Shown here: piece by piece, positions 25,328-34,601 of the stretch
How positions within the stretch are numbered: position 1 is the first letter of the stretch
How the letters are laid out: the number at the start of each line of letters is the position of its first letter
DNA from: Centipeda noxia ATCC 43541
Lineage (GTDB): Bacteria > Bacillota > Negativicutes > Selenomonadales > Selenomonadaceae
Direction: 5' to 3'
Assembly (NCBI RefSeq): GCF_000160555.1
Contig: NZ_GG749278.1
Coordinates: 160,897-224,896, forward strand
Length of the DNA stretch: 64,000 bases
Notes under the pieces: generated by a model
Databases searched by the model: none
Told to the model about the DNA's origin: nothing
The model's input: only the letters and a program-made list of their open reading frames with translations
Position numbers and translations under genes: made by a program

Positions 25328-26953
25328 TTATGCCTCTTTGCGGTCAAACGGCACCTGCCCGAGCTGGAGGTCGGGATTGTTCTCGCGAATCCAGCCGAGC
25401 GCCCACTCGTTGCTCACGAGGAGGACGGGGTTGCCGTTCCTGTCATGAACGAACATGCCGCGGTCGGCGCCATGCAGATCGGCGGGTGTAATCGTGCGCC
25501 CGTCGGGATATGCGAGCCAGCGCGCCGTCTCGAACGGCTGCATCTGCATCGTGATCTCCGTATTGTACTCGTTCTTGAGGCGGTATTCGAGCACCTCGAA
25601 CTGGAGCGTACCGACGGTGCCGACAATGTAGCTGTCAAGACCCGCTCCGACCTGCTCGAAGAGCTGGATTGCCCCCTCCTGCGTCAGCTGCTCGATGCCC
25701 TTGACGAACTGCTTGCGCTTCATCGTATCCTTTGCCGCGACGCGCGCAAAGCGCTCGGGCGGGAATACGGGGAAATCCTCGAACTTGAACTTGTGCGCGG
25801 GATCGCAGAGCGTGTCCCCGATGCCGAATACGCCGGGATCAAACAGTCCCACAATGTCGCCGGGGTACGCCGTGTCGATGATCTGGCGGTCCTGCGCAAG
25901 GAACTGCTGCGGCTGAGCCAGCTTGATGAGTTTGCCCGTCGGCGCGTGCCAAACGCTCATATTGCGGTCGAACTTCCCGGAGGAAATGCGGATGAACGCG
26001 AGGCGGTCGCGGTGCGCGGGGTTCATGTTTGCCTGAATCTTGAACACGAAGCCCGAGAAATGCTCATCGTCCGGCTCGATCACGCCGTCCGAGGACATGC
26101 GCGGTGCCGGCGGCGGCGCAAGGCGGATATACTCCTCAAGGAAGTTCTGCACGCCGAAGTTCGTCATCGCCGAGCCGAAGAACATGGGCGTGAGTTCGCC
26201 CGCATCGACTGCCGCACGGTCGAATGCCTCGCCCGCATCACGCAGCAGCTCAATATCGTCAGCGAGCGCTGCAGCAGCCTCCGCACCGACGCGCTCCTTC
26301 CACACAGGGTCGTCCATCTCGAACACCTCGGAGACGCGCGTCTCCTGTCCGTGCGTTGCGTCCTCGGCAAAGAGCTCAATGCGGTTTTTCTCGCGGTCGT
26401 AGACGCCGCGGTAGGTGCCGTCCGTACCGATCGGCCAGTTCATCGGATAGGAGCGGATGCCGAGCACGTTCTCCAGTTCGTCCATCAGATCAAGCGGCGC
26501 CTTGCCGAAACGGTCCAGCTTGTTGACAAAGGTGAAGATGGGGATGCCGCGCTGGCGGCAAACCCGGAAGAGCTTGCGCGTCTGCGCCTCAACGCCCTTT
26601 GCCGCGTCAATGATCATGACGGCGCTGTCCACCGCCATCAGCGTACGGTAGGTGTCTTCGCTGAAGTCCTGATGCCCGGGCGTATCGAGGATATTGATCC
26701 GATAGCCGTCGTAGTCGAACTGCAGGACGGAGGAGGTGACGGAGATGCCGCGCTGCTTCTCGATCTCCATCCAGTCGGAGACAGCATGGCGCTGCGTCTT
26801 GCGCGACTTGATCGAGCCGGCGAGATGAATCGCGCCTCCATAGAGGAGCAGCTTCTCGGTGAGCGTCGTCTTGCCCGCATCCGGATGTGAGATGATGGCG
26901 AATGTGCGCCGCTTTTCGATCTCGCGCGCAAGTTCTTCTTTTAGCGTTGCCAT
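25328..26953 (-). CDS. prfC: Peptide chain release factor 3
   Basis: A 541-residue translational GTPase that removes RF1/RF2 from ribosomes after peptide release. G1 is ISHPDAGKTTLTEKLLLYGG. The family-specific AGSIKSRKTQRHAVSDWM, the switch region KQRGISVTSSV, DTPGHQDFSEDTYRTL (G3) and TFVNKLDR (G4) are all present. The C-terminal domain has VGTLQFEVLEYRLKNEYN. Length and order are normal. It is 9 bases after xth in a lepB-xth-prfC run. EF-G is excluded by the RF3-type insert after G1. Confidence 0.96.
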   Translation of the reverse strand: MATLKEELAREIEKRRTFAIISHPDAGKTTLTEKLLLYGGAIHLAGSIKSRKTQRHAVSDWMEIEKQRGISVTSSVLQFDYDGYRINILDTPGHQDFSEDTYRTLMAVDSAVMIIDAAKGVEAQTRKLFRVCRQRGIPIFTFVNKLDRFGKAPLDLMDELENVLGIRSYPMNWPIGTDGTYRGVYDREKNRIELFAEDATHGQETRVSEVFEMDDPVWKERVGAEAAAALADDIELLRDAGEAFDRAAVDAGELTPMFFGSAMTNFGVQNFLEEYIRLAPPPAPRMSSDGVIEPDDEHFSGFVFKIQANMNPAHRDRLAFIRISSGKFDRNMSVWHAPTGKLIKLAQPQQFLAQDRQIIDTAYPGDIVGLFDPGVFGIGDTLCDPAHKFKFEDFPVFPPERFARVAAKDTMKRKQFVKGIEQLTQEGAIQLFEQVGAGLDSYIVGTVGTLQFEVLEYRLKNEYNTEITMQMQPFETARWLAYPDGRTITPADLHGADRGMFVHDRNGNPVLLVSNEWALGWIRENNPDLQLGQVPFDRKEA

Positions 26954-26962
26954 GAATCTCCC

Positions 26963-27715
26963 TTACTTCAGTGTCAATGATACGGGGCAGTGATCGCTCC
27001 CGAAAATGTCGGAATGGATCTCCGCCGCTGCGATGCGGTCACGCAGCTCCGCGGAGACGAGGAAGTAGTCGATGCGCCACCCGGCATTCGTCTCGCGCGC
27101 GTGGCGCAGATAGGACCACCATGTGTACGCGCCCGTGCGGTCCGGATAGAGTGCACGGAAGGTATCGACAAAACCAGCCGCCAACAGCTCGCCGAACTTG
27201 CCGCGCTCCTCATCCGTAAAGCCCGCATTGCGGCGGTTGCTCTTCGGGTTCTTGAGGTCGATCTCCGTGTGCGCGACATTGAGATCACCGCAGACGACAA
27301 CAGGTTTTTTCGCACGGAGATCAAGGAGGAACGCGCGAAAGGAATCCTCCCAGGCCATGCGGTAATCGAGGCGTTCGAGCGCGCGCTTTGCGTTCGGCGT
27401 GTAGACAGTAACGAGGTAGACATCCGGCAGCTCCATCGTAATGACGCGCCCCTCGTTGTCGTGCTCCTCTATACCGATGCCATAGGACACCGAGAGGGGC
27501 TTTACGCGCGTAAAGATCGCCGTACCCGAATACCCCTTTTTCTCTGCGCTGTAAAAATACTGCTCATAGCCGGGCAGATCGAGGATCGCCTGTCCCTCCT
27601 GCATCTTGGTCTCCTGCAGGCAGAATACGTCGGCATTCAGCTCCTTGAACGATTCCATGAAGCCCTTCTTGAGCGCGGCGCGCAGTCCGTTGACGTTCCA
27701 TGATACAAAGCGCAT
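26963..27715 (-). CDS. xth: Exodeoxyribonuclease III (AP endonuclease)
   Basis: A 250-residue Xth/ExoA enzyme for base-excision repair, cutting 5' of abasic sites and degrading DNA 3' to 5'. [18 protein letters not shown] is the N-terminus, with the metal glutamate in FCLQETKMQ. Also visible are [31 protein letters not shown] and the catalytic GSDHCPV. I use ATG 27715, which follows GGAGGGAGGAT; longer readings enter the lepB spacer. Length is typical of the short bacterial form. Confidence 0.95.
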   Translation of the reverse strand: MRFVSWNVNGLRAALKKGFMESFKELNADVFCLQETKMQEGQAILDLPGYEQYFYSAEKKGYSGTAIFTRVKPLSVSYGIGIEEHDNEGRVITMELPDVYLVTVYTPNAKRALERLDYRMAWEDSFRAFLLDLRAKKPVVVCGDLNVAHTEIDLKNPKSNRRNAGFTDEERGKFGELLAAGFVDTFRALYPDRTGAYTWWSYLRHARETNAGWRIDYFLVSAELRDRIAAAEIHSDIFGSDHCPVSLTLK

Positions 27716-27731
27716 GGGGATCCTCCCTCCG

Positions 27732-28259
27732 TCAGAGCGTCTTATATGCCGAAATCGGCCAGAATACGAGCATCGCCTTGCCCTTGATGAGATCATACGG
27801 CACAAAGCCGACATCGGCAAAGCGGCTGTCCTCAGAATTATTGCGGTTGTCCCCCATCACGAAGACGTGCCCCTCAGGTACGGTCGACTTCGGGTACTCG
27901 CTGCGTGTCTTCTCGAGGATGTAGTCCTCTGTCAGCAGCTGATCGTTGACGAGCACGCGTCCCGCGCGGATCTCGATCGTATCGCCCGGCGCAGCGATCA
28001 CGCGCTTGATGAAGTCGCGGCTCGGATCGCGCGGGTATTGAAAGACGAGGACCTCGCCCTTCTCCGGCGGCCGAAAACGGTAAATGAATTTATTGACGAC
28101 GAGGCGCTCCTCCGACTCGAGGGTCGGACGCATCGACGGTCCGTCGACAACGTAGAGCTCGACGATAAAGGTGCGGATGAACATGGCAAGTGCGACGGCG
28201 ACAACGATGGATACAATCCAGTCCTTGATCTCCGAGGCGGTTGATGTTTCTTTTTCCAT
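27732..28259 (-). CDS. lepB: Signal peptidase I
   Basis: A 175-residue S26 peptidase with a single N-terminal membrane anchor (about 13-35); it cleaves Sec signal peptides on the outer face of the cytoplasmic membrane. The catalytic serine is in [10 protein letters not shown]. The catalytic lysine is in [16 protein letters not shown]. Box E is [15 protein letters not shown]. The short, single-TM form is the Firmicute type. It starts after the rplS terminator, with AGGAGGGCTTT before the ATG, and leads into xth and prfC. Confidence 0.96.
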   Translation of the reverse strand: MEKETSTASEIKDWIVSIVVAVALAMFIRTFIVELYVVDGPSMRPTLESEERLVVNKFIYRFRPPEKGEVLVFQYPRDPSRDFIKRVIAAPGDTIEIRAGRVLVNDQLLTEDYILEKTRSEYPKSTVPEGHVFVMGDNRNNSEDSRFADVGFVPYDLIKGKAMLVFWPISAYKTL

Positions 28260-28296
28260 AAAGCCCTCCTCTCACACATCTCATACAGCAAAAATA

Positions 28297-28316
28297 GGGA
28301 CTGCCGCAGCAGTCCC
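28297..28316 (-). terminator. Terminator of rplS
   Basis: On the minus strand GGGACTGC, loop TGCG, GCAGTCCC is followed by TATTTTTG. It lies 15-34 bases beyond the rplS stop and before lepB. Confidence 0.75.
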
Positions 28317-28330
28317 CATTTCCCGTACCA

Positions 28331-28672
28331 TCAGCGCTTTTCGCGAATACGTGCCGCCTTGCCCGTAAGACCGCGCAGATAGTAGAGCTTTGCGCGGCGG
28401 ACAATGCCGCGGCGTGTCACCTCGATCTTTGCAATACGCGGGGAATGCACAGGGAAGAGACGCTCGACGCCCACACCCGACGCAATGCGGCGTACGGTAA
28501 AGGTCTCGCGGACGCCCGTCCCCTGACGGCCGATGACGACACCCTCGAACACCTGAATACGCTCGCGCGTGCCCTCGACGATGCGCGCATGCACGCGCAC
28601 GGTGTCGCCCGGTCCAAACGCGGGGATATCGGAGCGGAGCTGCTCCTTCTCCAGGATCTCGATGATATTCAT
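28331..28672 (-). CDS. rplS: Large ribosomal subunit protein L19
   Basis: A 113-residue ribosomal protein at the 30S-50S interface. [55 protein letters not shown] and [17 protein letters not shown] are all standard. The AAGGAGG ribosome site lies 7 bases upstream. trmD and rimM, its usual upstream neighbours, are missing: rplS has its own promoter and terminator here. Confidence 0.98.
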   Translation of the reverse strand: MNIIEILEKEQLRSDIPAFGPGDTVRVHARIVEGTRERIQVFEGVVIGRQGTGVRETFTVRRIASGVGVERLFPVHSPRIAKIEVTRRGIVRRAKLYYLRGLTGKAARIREKR

Positions 28673-28747
28673 ATGTTTTCCTCCTTCGTTCGGATGTTCA
28701 TAAACGGCTCATGCCGCCCAGCGGACCATCCACACAGATACTCAGTG

Positions 28748-28776
28748 ACTATAGCACAAGATGTGATTTGACGCAA
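28748..28776 (-). promoter_or_regulatory. Promoter of rplS
   Basis: On the minus strand TTGCGT (28776-28771) and TATAGT (28753-28748) are 17 bases apart. The start site near 28741 leaves a leader of about 70 bases before the rplS ATG; I see no clear known leader motif in it. Confidence 0.7.
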
Positions 28777-28801
28777 GAAAAATTTTGCAGCACGCCTTAA
28801 A

Positions 28802-28828
28802 AGCCCGTGCCGCGTGTTCTGCACGGCT
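28802..28828 (-). terminator. Probable terminator after aroB
   Basis: On the minus strand AGCCGTGC and GCACGGGCT pair with one bulged G across a 10-base loop, followed by TTTTAAGG. It is 136 bases past the aroB stop. I see no gene or other structure in 28829-28963. Confidence 0.5.
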
Positions 28829-28963
28829 ACCCTCATCCGTTTTCCCGATCGCTTTCCCTGCACATGCCTGCAGGGGCCGGCAGCAACGTGCACATCGCCC
28901 GCTGCACGTGCGATCCCCTTCCGCCGAATTTTTCGCCGCAAAACGTGGCGCACTCAGATGCGG

Positions 28964-30052
28964 TCAGCGGCAAAGTCCTGCAAGCGCCCGACGTACAATC
29001 TCCTCAGGCACATCGCTTCGCACGGAGACCCTGCCGATGCCCTCGGCAAGCACCCAGTGGATGTGTCCGCCTACGGTCTTTTTGTCGTGAAAGAGATCCG
29101 CATACATTCCGTCGACTGTCACACCATTAGCACGCAGAGGCAGCCCCATCGCCTCGATGAGGCGCTCTATGCGGAGGCGGTCTTCCCTGCGGAGCAGGCC
29201 CATCTGCTCGCTGATGTCCGCCGCCCCCGCCATGCCGATCGCCACAGCCTCGCCGTGCCGATAGCGGATATAGTCCGTCTCCTTCTCGATCGCATGTGCA
29301 ATCGTATGTCCGAAGTTCAGAATGCGGCGCAGACCGCCCTCGCGCTCATCCCGGCGAACGACATCGGCCTTGATCTCACAGGAACGCGCGATCACATGCG
29401 CTGCGGCCGCAGGCGCGAGCGAAAGCACGTCCGTACGATTCTGCTCGAGCCACGCAAAGAACTCGCTGTCGCAGATGATGCCGTATTTGATGATCTCGCC
29501 GAGTCCCGTCGCTATCTCGCGCTGCGGCAGAGTTCTGAGCACGTCGAGATCCGCAAAGACCGCATCAGGCTGGTAAAACGCCCCGATGAGATTCTTGCCG
29601 AGCGGATGGTTGACGGCAACTTTGCCGCCAACGCTCGAGTCGACCTGTGCAAGAAGGCTCGTCGGCAGCTGAACGAACGGAACGCCGCGCATATAGGTTG
29701 CGGCCACAAAACCCGTGAGATCACCGACCACGCCGCCGCCCAAGGCAAAGATCGGCGATTGCCGGTCGAGGCTGAGTTCGATCGCACGCGTAAAGAGACG
29801 ATTCGCTTCGTCCAGCGTCTTAGAACTCTCCCCCGCGGGAATCATAACGATCTCCGCCGCGACGCCCGCAGAGGCGATGCACTCCGCGATGCGCTCGGCA
29901 TAGAGCGGACCCACGTCCGTATCTGTGACGAGCATGCCGCGCGGCGAATATCCTGCGCGGCGGACGAATGCGATCAGAGCCTCCGTTAGGCCTTCGCCGA
30001 TCGCGATCGTATAGCTGCGCTCTCCGAGCGCGACCTCAACTCTGCGCGTCAT
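28964..30052 (-). CDS. aroB: 3-dehydroquinate synthase
   Basis: A 362-residue NAD- and metal-dependent enzyme, second step of the shikimate pathway (DAHP to dehydroquinate). FALGGGVVGDLTGFVAATYM and QLPTSLLAQVDSSVGGKVAV are diagnostic. Metal ligands lie in TGLGEIIKYG, ILNFGHTIAHAIE and RHGEAVAIGMAG. I use ATG 30052, one base after the aroK stop (TGATATG). It completes an aroC-aroK-aroB operon. Confidence 0.96.
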   Translation of the reverse strand: MTRRVEVALGERSYTIAIGEGLTEALIAFVRRAGYSPRGMLVTDTDVGPLYAERIAECIASAGVAAEIVMIPAGESSKTLDEANRLFTRAIELSLDRQSPIFALGGGVVGDLTGFVAATYMRGVPFVQLPTSLLAQVDSSVGGKVAVNHPLGKNLIGAFYQPDAVFADLDVLRTLPQREIATGLGEIIKYGIICDSEFFAWLEQNRTDVLSLAPAAAAHVIARSCEIKADVVRRDEREGGLRRILNFGHTIAHAIEKETDYIRYRHGEAVAIGMAGAADISEQMGLLRREDRLRIERLIEAMGLPLRANGVTVDGMYADLFHDKKTVGGHIHWVLAEGIGRVSVRSDVPEEIVRRALAGLCR

Positions 30053-30053
30053 A

Positions 30054-30575
30054 TCATTTTCTCCATATCCGAATTTCCTGCAGTATACGCTCCGTGACCT
30101 CAAGCGGCGATCGGCCGCTCGTGTCGACGGTAATATCCGCATCCTCATAAAGGCGGCGCCGCTCTTCCAGCAGTTTTACAACCGCTGTGCGGCGGTCTCC
30201 CCCGTCGGCGCTGTCGAGTACGGGGCGCTTGCCGTGTGCCGCCGTCCGCTGGAGAATGGTATCGACATCTGCCGTCAGCGCCACGAGGATGCCGTTTTTG
30301 CGAAGTGCCGCCGTATTTTCGGGATCCTTGACGGTTCCGCCCCCCGTCGCGATGACGGCATTGCTGCGGCTTGCCGCAGCGTGCACGGCTTCCTTCTCAC
30401 GCGCGCGGAAGTACGGCTCACCATGCTGCGCAAACATCGCAGGGATGCTCATGCCATGCTGTTCTTCGATCTTTCGGTCAAGGTCGTGGAAGGCACAGCC
30501 GAGCCGCGCGGCAAGCAGACGCCCGATGCTTGTCTTTCCCGTGCCCATAAAGCCGATCAAAACAACGTTCTTCAT
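30054..30575 (-). CDS. aroK: Shikimate kinase
   Basis: A 173-residue P-loop kinase that makes shikimate-3-phosphate. KNVVLIGFMGTGKTSIGRLL is Walker A, HDLDRKIEE carries the shikimate-binding D-x-D, and VIATGGGTVKDPEN is the glycine triplet. The lid arginine region is KRPVLDSAD. I start at ATG 30575 because it overlaps the aroC stop as ATGA; an in-frame ATG four codons earlier would overlap aroC by 16 bases and has no better ribosome site. Confidence 0.95.
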   Translation of the reverse strand: MKNVVLIGFMGTGKTSIGRLLAARLGCAFHDLDRKIEEQHGMSIPAMFAQHGEPYFRAREKEAVHAAASRSNAVIATGGGTVKDPENTAALRKNGILVALTADVDTILQRTAAHGKRPVLDSADGGDRRTAVVKLLEERRRLYEDADITVDTSGRSPLEVTERILQEIRIWRK

Positions 30576-31741
30576 CGATTCATCCATCGACTTTCCAGCC
30601 GCGCGCGGTAGGCGGCGAGCGAAGCCGTGAGATCGGTCATCGCATCCGCATGGAACTGCGTACAGATGGCATCTGCGAGGATAAAGGAGACCATTGCCTC
30701 GCCAACCACAGAGGCGGCGGGAACAGCGCAGGTGTCGCTGCGCTCCTTGCTTGCTGAGACCTCCTCACCCGCTGCAATGTCGACGGTACGCAGAGGGGCC
30801 ATCAGTGTCGGGATGGGCTTCATCACTGCGCGCACGACAAGCGTCTCCCCGTTCGTCATGCCGCCCTCGAGACCGCCCGCACGGTTCGTCTTGCGGCAGG
30901 GGCATCCGTTTTCCCCCATAAAGAGTTCATCGTGAACCTGGCTGCCAGGCACATGCGCACACGCAAAGCCCGCGCCGATCTCGACGCCCTTGATCGCCTG
31001 AATCGACATGACCGCCCCCGCGAGGCGTCCGTCGAGGCGGCGATCCCACTGCGTATGTGAGCCGAGCCCGACGGGAAGTCCGCGCACAATGATCTCGAAG
31101 ATGCCGCCGAGCGTATCGCCTGCCGCCTTCGCCTTGTCAATGCACGCCTTGATCCGCGTCTCAGCCTCGGGATCGCAGCAGTTCAAATCGCTGCTGTTCG
31201 TCACACCGACATCCTCATCCCGAATCGCCGTGCGATCCACCGTCACACCGCCGATCTCCGTCACATGGGAGGCGACGGTCACGCCCACAGCCGCAAGCAG
31301 CTGACGGCACACGGCGCCGACAGCGACGCGCATCGTCGTCTCGCGCGCACTGGAGCGCTCGAGGATATCGCGTGCGTCCTGCCGGTCATATTTCAGCACG
31401 CCCGCAAGATCCGCGTGCCCCGGGCGCACAGCGGTGACTTTGGGCCCCGTCGGCATGCCGAACGGATCCATGCGCTCCGTCCAATTTACAAAATCACGAT
31501 TGATCACCTGCAAGGTGATCGGAGATCCGAGCGTCTCGCCGAAGCGCAGACCCGAGAGTACCTCGACGCGGTCTGTCTCGATCTTCATGCGGCCGCCGCG
31601 CCCGTAGCCGTGCTGACGGCGTGCAAGCTGCGCATCGATCGCCTCACGCGCAATGGGCAATCCCGCCGGAATGCCGTCAAGAATCGCCGTCAATGCCGCG
31701 CCGTGCGATTCGCCGGCCGTCATAAAACGCAGATGGCTCAT
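30572..31741 (-). CDS. aroC: Chorismate synthase
   Basis: A 389-residue FMN-dependent enzyme that converts EPSP to chorismate. LRFMTAGESHGAALTAILDG, RRQHGYGRGGRMKIETDRV, GHADLAGVLKYDRQDARDIL and ERSSARETTMRVAVGAV are family signatures, as is the late MGENGCPCRKTNRAGGLEGG. Length fits the Firmicute form. It is the first gene of the aroC-aroK-aroB operon; GGGGGAT precedes its ATG. The 123 bases between it and the pilO-like gene hold no gene and no convincing promoter. Confidence 0.97.
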   Translation of the reverse strand: MSHLRFMTAGESHGAALTAILDGIPAGLPIAREAIDAQLARRQHGYGRGGRMKIETDRVEVLSGLRFGETLGSPITLQVINRDFVNWTERMDPFGMPTGPKVTAVRPGHADLAGVLKYDRQDARDILERSSARETTMRVAVGAVCRQLLAAVGVTVASHVTEIGGVTVDRTAIRDEDVGVTNSSDLNCCDPEAETRIKACIDKAKAAGDTLGGIFEIIVRGLPVGLGSHTQWDRRLDGRLAGAVMSIQAIKGVEIGAGFACAHVPGSQVHDELFMGENGCPCRKTNRAGGLEGGMTNGETLVVRAVMKPIPTLMAPLRTVDIAAGEEVSASKERSDTCAVPAASVVGEAMVSFILADAICTQFHADAMTDLTASLAAYRARLESRWMNR

Positions 31742-31864
31742 TCAAATCCCCCTGTTGTTTCACAAATATCGTCTGTTTTGAAATAAATTCGATGCAATAT
31801 CGCCTTTTCCTGCAACACTGTCCATTTTCTGCCGCGCGTACGCATACTCCGCATGCCCGAATCC

Positions 31865-32446
31865 CTATTCTCCTCGATCGCCCCGACGCACGGGCGGCAG
31901 CTGTTCCTCATCATTTTCCCCATGCAGCGACGCAAGATTCACTGTAAGTGTGCAGTGCAGTTCATGTGCCTGCGTCGTCAGCACGAAGCTGCCGAATTGA
32001 ACGGCACGTTCGTCTTCCTGGACGGCACGCAGGAAATCGAGAATCTGAAAGTATCCGCCGTAAAATTTAAGCTCCACCGGCCGGATGACGATCTCCTCTT
32101 CTTCACGCGGCGCATGCAGCACAATCCCCTCAATGGTGACGCCGCTGCGCCGAGCAAGCTGTTCCGCGCGATGAACAAACGCTCCCTGTCGGCTCTCGTT
32201 CGGCAGAGCTGCCGCAGCCCGCGCCATGCGCACGCGCAGTTTTTCCTCTGCCTGCCCGTCCGACAGCAGCGTATGCTGATACTCCTCGACACGCGCAAGC
32301 TGGGCGCGCGAACGGTCCCGCTGCACAAGTGCGGCCGTCCGTTCCGCCGTCAGAAGCGGAGCGAGTGCAAACAGATAGATCAGCAGGAGGGCACACGCCC
32401 AGATCAGCGCGATCTCGATGCGCTGACGCTCTGAAAGATTCTGCAT
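31865..32446 (-). CDS. PilO-like pilus assembly protein
   Basis: A 193-residue protein with a short cytoplasmic N-terminus, one membrane helix (about 12-32), then a coiled-coil (about 35-85) and a small C-terminal domain. ELKFYGGYFQILDFLRAVQE matches the ferredoxin-like fold of PilO. In type IV pili PilO pairs with PilN to align the inner-membrane platform. ATG 32446 follows GAGGGGGACGAT. It is the last gene of the pilus-type group, 11 bases after the PilM/N-like gene. No PilP or PilQ gene follows. Confidence 0.75.
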   Translation of the reverse strand: MQNLSERQRIEIALIWACALLLIYLFALAPLLTAERTAALVQRDRSRAQLARVEEYQHTLLSDGQAEEKLRVRMARAAAALPNESRQGAFVHRAEQLARRSGVTIEGIVLHAPREEEEIVIRPVELKFYGGYFQILDFLRAVQEDERAVQFGSFVLTTQAHELHCTLTVNLASLHGENDEEQLPPVRRGDRGE

Positions 32447-32457
32447 ATCGTCCCCCT

Positions 32458-33633
32458 CTACCAATGCGTCTCCAGAACAAAACGGATGCGTCCATCCTCC
32501 GCTCCCTCCTGTCCCGCATATGCGGGCATCAGATCCGAGGAGAAAAATTTTTGCTCCTCCATGCGGCGAATTGCAGCGGAAAGCGACTCATAACTCTCCG
32601 CCTCTCCCTCAATGCGCACACGCTCCGCCGATGTCGTTATCCCTGTGAGACGAATTCCATCCGCCGCTGCAGCGCCCAGATGAACGAGCAGTGCGCGAAG
32701 AGGCGAAGATGCGGCCGCGAATGTCATCCATGCCTGCTCGTGCTGAACGGCATCTCTGTGCATCGCAGAGAACTCTTCCATGCGCCGGAGATCCGCTCCG
32801 CGCAGCGCCAGTTCCTCCTCCGCCTGCGTACACGCGCGCTGTGCCTGCTCATAGGAAGCAATGTCCGCGCCCGCCGCTGCAAGGAATGCCGCCGTCGCCG
32901 CCGCGGCGATCACAGACGCCGCATGCGGGCGCAGCCATCCGAGAGGATTTTTCCGTTCGGACCAATACAGATGCGCCGGGGTTTTTGCATCCATGAGAAG
33001 GCCCGCATAGACGGCGGGCAGAAGCTCGTCCGGCTCCGTCTTCGCCGTCTCCCACGGCATCTGCGGCGCGCAGGCGCGTGCGATCGTCTCCGCGCAGATG
33101 CCGCCCTGCGGCGGACAGACCGTCACCCGCCGCAGGTGCAGACCCGCGGCAGCAAACGAAGAGAAGTATTCCCGTACCCGTGCCGCATCCATCCACGCCG
33201 TCCAGAAGCGCTGCGGAGATGTCCCCGGAAGCGGTGCACAGCAAATGCAGATATCCGCCGGCAGCACAGTCCCTTCTGCATCCGCCGCCGCACGCAGCGA
33301 CCAGAGGAGCGCATCCCGCAGCTCGGGTGCGGCAAGCGGAGCCGGCAATTCCTGCTCCTTCGTCTGCGCCGCACCTTCGGGCACAGCAAATGCAAGCGGC
33401 AGATTCTCCCATCCTACGCGCAGGAGTTCCTCGTGCACACGGGAGGCAAGAGCCGTTGCCTCCGAGCCGTCTGTGCCGCGATTTTCCGTAATATGCGATT
33501 CCGATACCATCCACGCCCCTCCCATATCCTCGGGAGCAAAAAGGCGAACAAGCGCGATAGTATCCGCCGATACGTAGACGCCTGCCGCTTCGCGCGCCTT
33601 CCAACGCAGACTAGAACCAGCGCCGCCAAACAT
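32458..33633 (-). CDS. PilM/PilN-like fused pilus assembly protein
   Basis: A 391-residue protein. Residues about 1-230 are soluble and resemble a degenerate PilM (actin-like) region: GVYVSADTIALVRLF at the start, then alternating strands, but no clear ATP-binding glycine loops. A membrane helix follows (about 240-262: SVIAAAATAAFLAAAGA), then a coiled coil and a C-terminal domain with GIRLTGITTSAERVRIEGEA, typical of PilN. Usually PilM and PilN are separate proteins joined by a short PilN peptide. ATG 33633 has AAGGGAG. It overlaps the gene before it by 23 bases. Confidence 0.7.
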   Translation of the reverse strand: MFGGAGSSLRWKAREAAGVYVSADTIALVRLFAPEDMGGAWMVSESHITENRGTDGSEATALASRVHEELLRVGWENLPLAFAVPEGAAQTKEQELPAPLAAPELRDALLWSLRAAADAEGTVLPADICICCAPLPGTSPQRFWTAWMDAARVREYFSSFAAAGLHLRRVTVCPPQGGICAETIARACAPQMPWETAKTEPDELLPAVYAGLLMDAKTPAHLYWSERKNPLGWLRPHAASVIAAAATAAFLAAAGADIASYEQAQRACTQAEEELALRGADLRRMEEFSAMHRDAVQHEQAWMTFAAASSPLRALLVHLGAAAADGIRLTGITTSAERVRIEGEAESYESLSAAIRRMEEQKFFSSDLMPAYAGQEGAEDGRIRFVLETHW

Positions 33634-34084
33634 AGCGATCTCCCTTCTTCTCCATGAGCGCACGGACAATTTTCGCGCGTTTCCAATTCTCTCCGTCGGG
33701 CATGCGCGCCTCCCCCTCATCTATGGCGGCAGCGACCAGATAGATGCAGCCGTCCGCTTCGCCCGGCAAAGGCACCTCGATATAGACAGACAGCGCTGTA
33801 TTCTCCGCTGCAGGAACCTCGCCCACCGCAATCGGCATGCGCCCTTCGCGCAGCGGCGGGCCGTAGGCATCCGCCGCCCGTTCCAGGCCTGCTGCCGCCG
33901 TCTCGATGCCGCTCTCCGCCGCAAGGCGCAGCTGCATCTCCCGCTCATACTCCGCAGAAACACTGCTCCCGCCGCGCATGAACTGAGCTGCCGCAAGCGC
34001 AAGCAGGATCAAAACCATCAGCGCGCAGAGGCCGACGGCGGATGTAAGACCGCGCTCATCCCGAAGCAGGCACTCAGTATCCAC
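33611..34084 (-). CDS. PilX-like minor pilin component
   Basis: A 157-residue protein with an N-terminal hydrophobic helix (VGLCALMVLILLALAAAQF, about 17-35) preceded by DERGLTSA. This matches the PilX N-terminal layout (R-G before the helix, then an AAESGIE acidic patch). The rest is a small beta-rich domain. PilX-type proteins help initiate pilus assembly. The start is GTG 34084, overlapping the previous gene by 11 bases, with GGGAG upstream. Assignment rests on the helix, context and size; sequence similarity is not strong. Confidence 0.6.
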   Translation of the reverse strand: MDTECLLRDERGLTSAVGLCALMVLILLALAAAQFMRGGSSVSAEYEREMQLRLAAESGIETAAAGLERAADAYGPPLREGRMPIAVGEVPAAENTALSVYIEVPLPGEADGCIYLVAAAIDEGEARMPDGENWKRAKIVRALMEKKGDRYVWRRWF

Positions 34085-34601
34085 TCATGTTCTCCCGCAG
34101 ATAGACGCTCGTCTCAATCCGATGTGTACGCCCGGTCGCCGCGCTCGTCCCCGTTATGGCGATGTGATAGAGACGCGGATTCCACAGATCGGGGGTAATC
34201 GAGAAAGCGGAGACAGATACGCCCGCCCCCGCAAATGACCCCGTGATGGGAAACGACGCGTAGTTGAGCACAATCCGACCGTTCCGCAGCCAATAGCGAT
34301 CAAGAGCCTGCTCCGATTGATCGCCGCGCCGCACTTTCTGCCGCATCTCGTAGACGCCCGTCATGTATTCTCGGATATGATCGGAGAGCAATGCGGACTC
34401 CACAATCCGTGCTGCTGCGATCTGCATCTCCTGCCGCAGCTCCGCATCCGCAATTTCGCGCTGATAGCTGCGCCAACTCCACGTGACCGCAAAGGCCAGG
34501 AGGCTGAGCAGCAGCACAAAGACAGGCAGACTCACCGCAAGCTCCATCAGCAGCATTCCCGCCTCGCCGTGCCGTTCAGAGATTTCCCTGTGTCCGCACA
34601 T
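34074..34601 (-). CDS. Prepilin-like protein (PilW-type)
   Basis: A 175-residue type IV prepilin-like protein. RHGEAG-MLLMELAVSLPVF shows the prepilin cleavage glycine and glutamate at mature position +5, followed by a hydrophobic helix. The C-terminal domain has a PilW-like arrangement (ALDRYWLRNGRIVLNYASFP). It is probably a minor pilin. The ATG overlaps the PilV-like gene by 26 bases and has GGAGGATG upstream. Confidence 0.7.
   Translation of the reverse strand: MCGHREISERHGEAGMLLMELAVSLPVFVLLLSLLAFAVTWSWRSYQREIADAELRQEMQIAAARIVESALLSDHIREYMTGVYEMRQKVRRGDQSEQALDRYWLRNGRIVLNYASFPITGSFAGAGVSVSAFSITPDLWNPRLYHIAITGTSAATGRTHRIETSVYLRENMSGY

Noticed and set aside
25307-26890. 527-codon plus-strand frame opposite prfC
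   Set aside because: prfC is unmistakable on the minus strand; the other frame has no ribosome site or motif and crosses a terminator.
28673-28747. Possible regulatory leader (L19-type) before rplS
   Set aside because: A leader of about 70 bases exists, but I cannot find the conserved stem pattern of a known ribosomal-protein leader.
28829-28963. Stretch between the aroB stop and its possible terminator
   Set aside because: It contains a few short GC-rich repeats but no gene, tRNA or convincing RNA structure. An SRP RNA core was looked for and not found.
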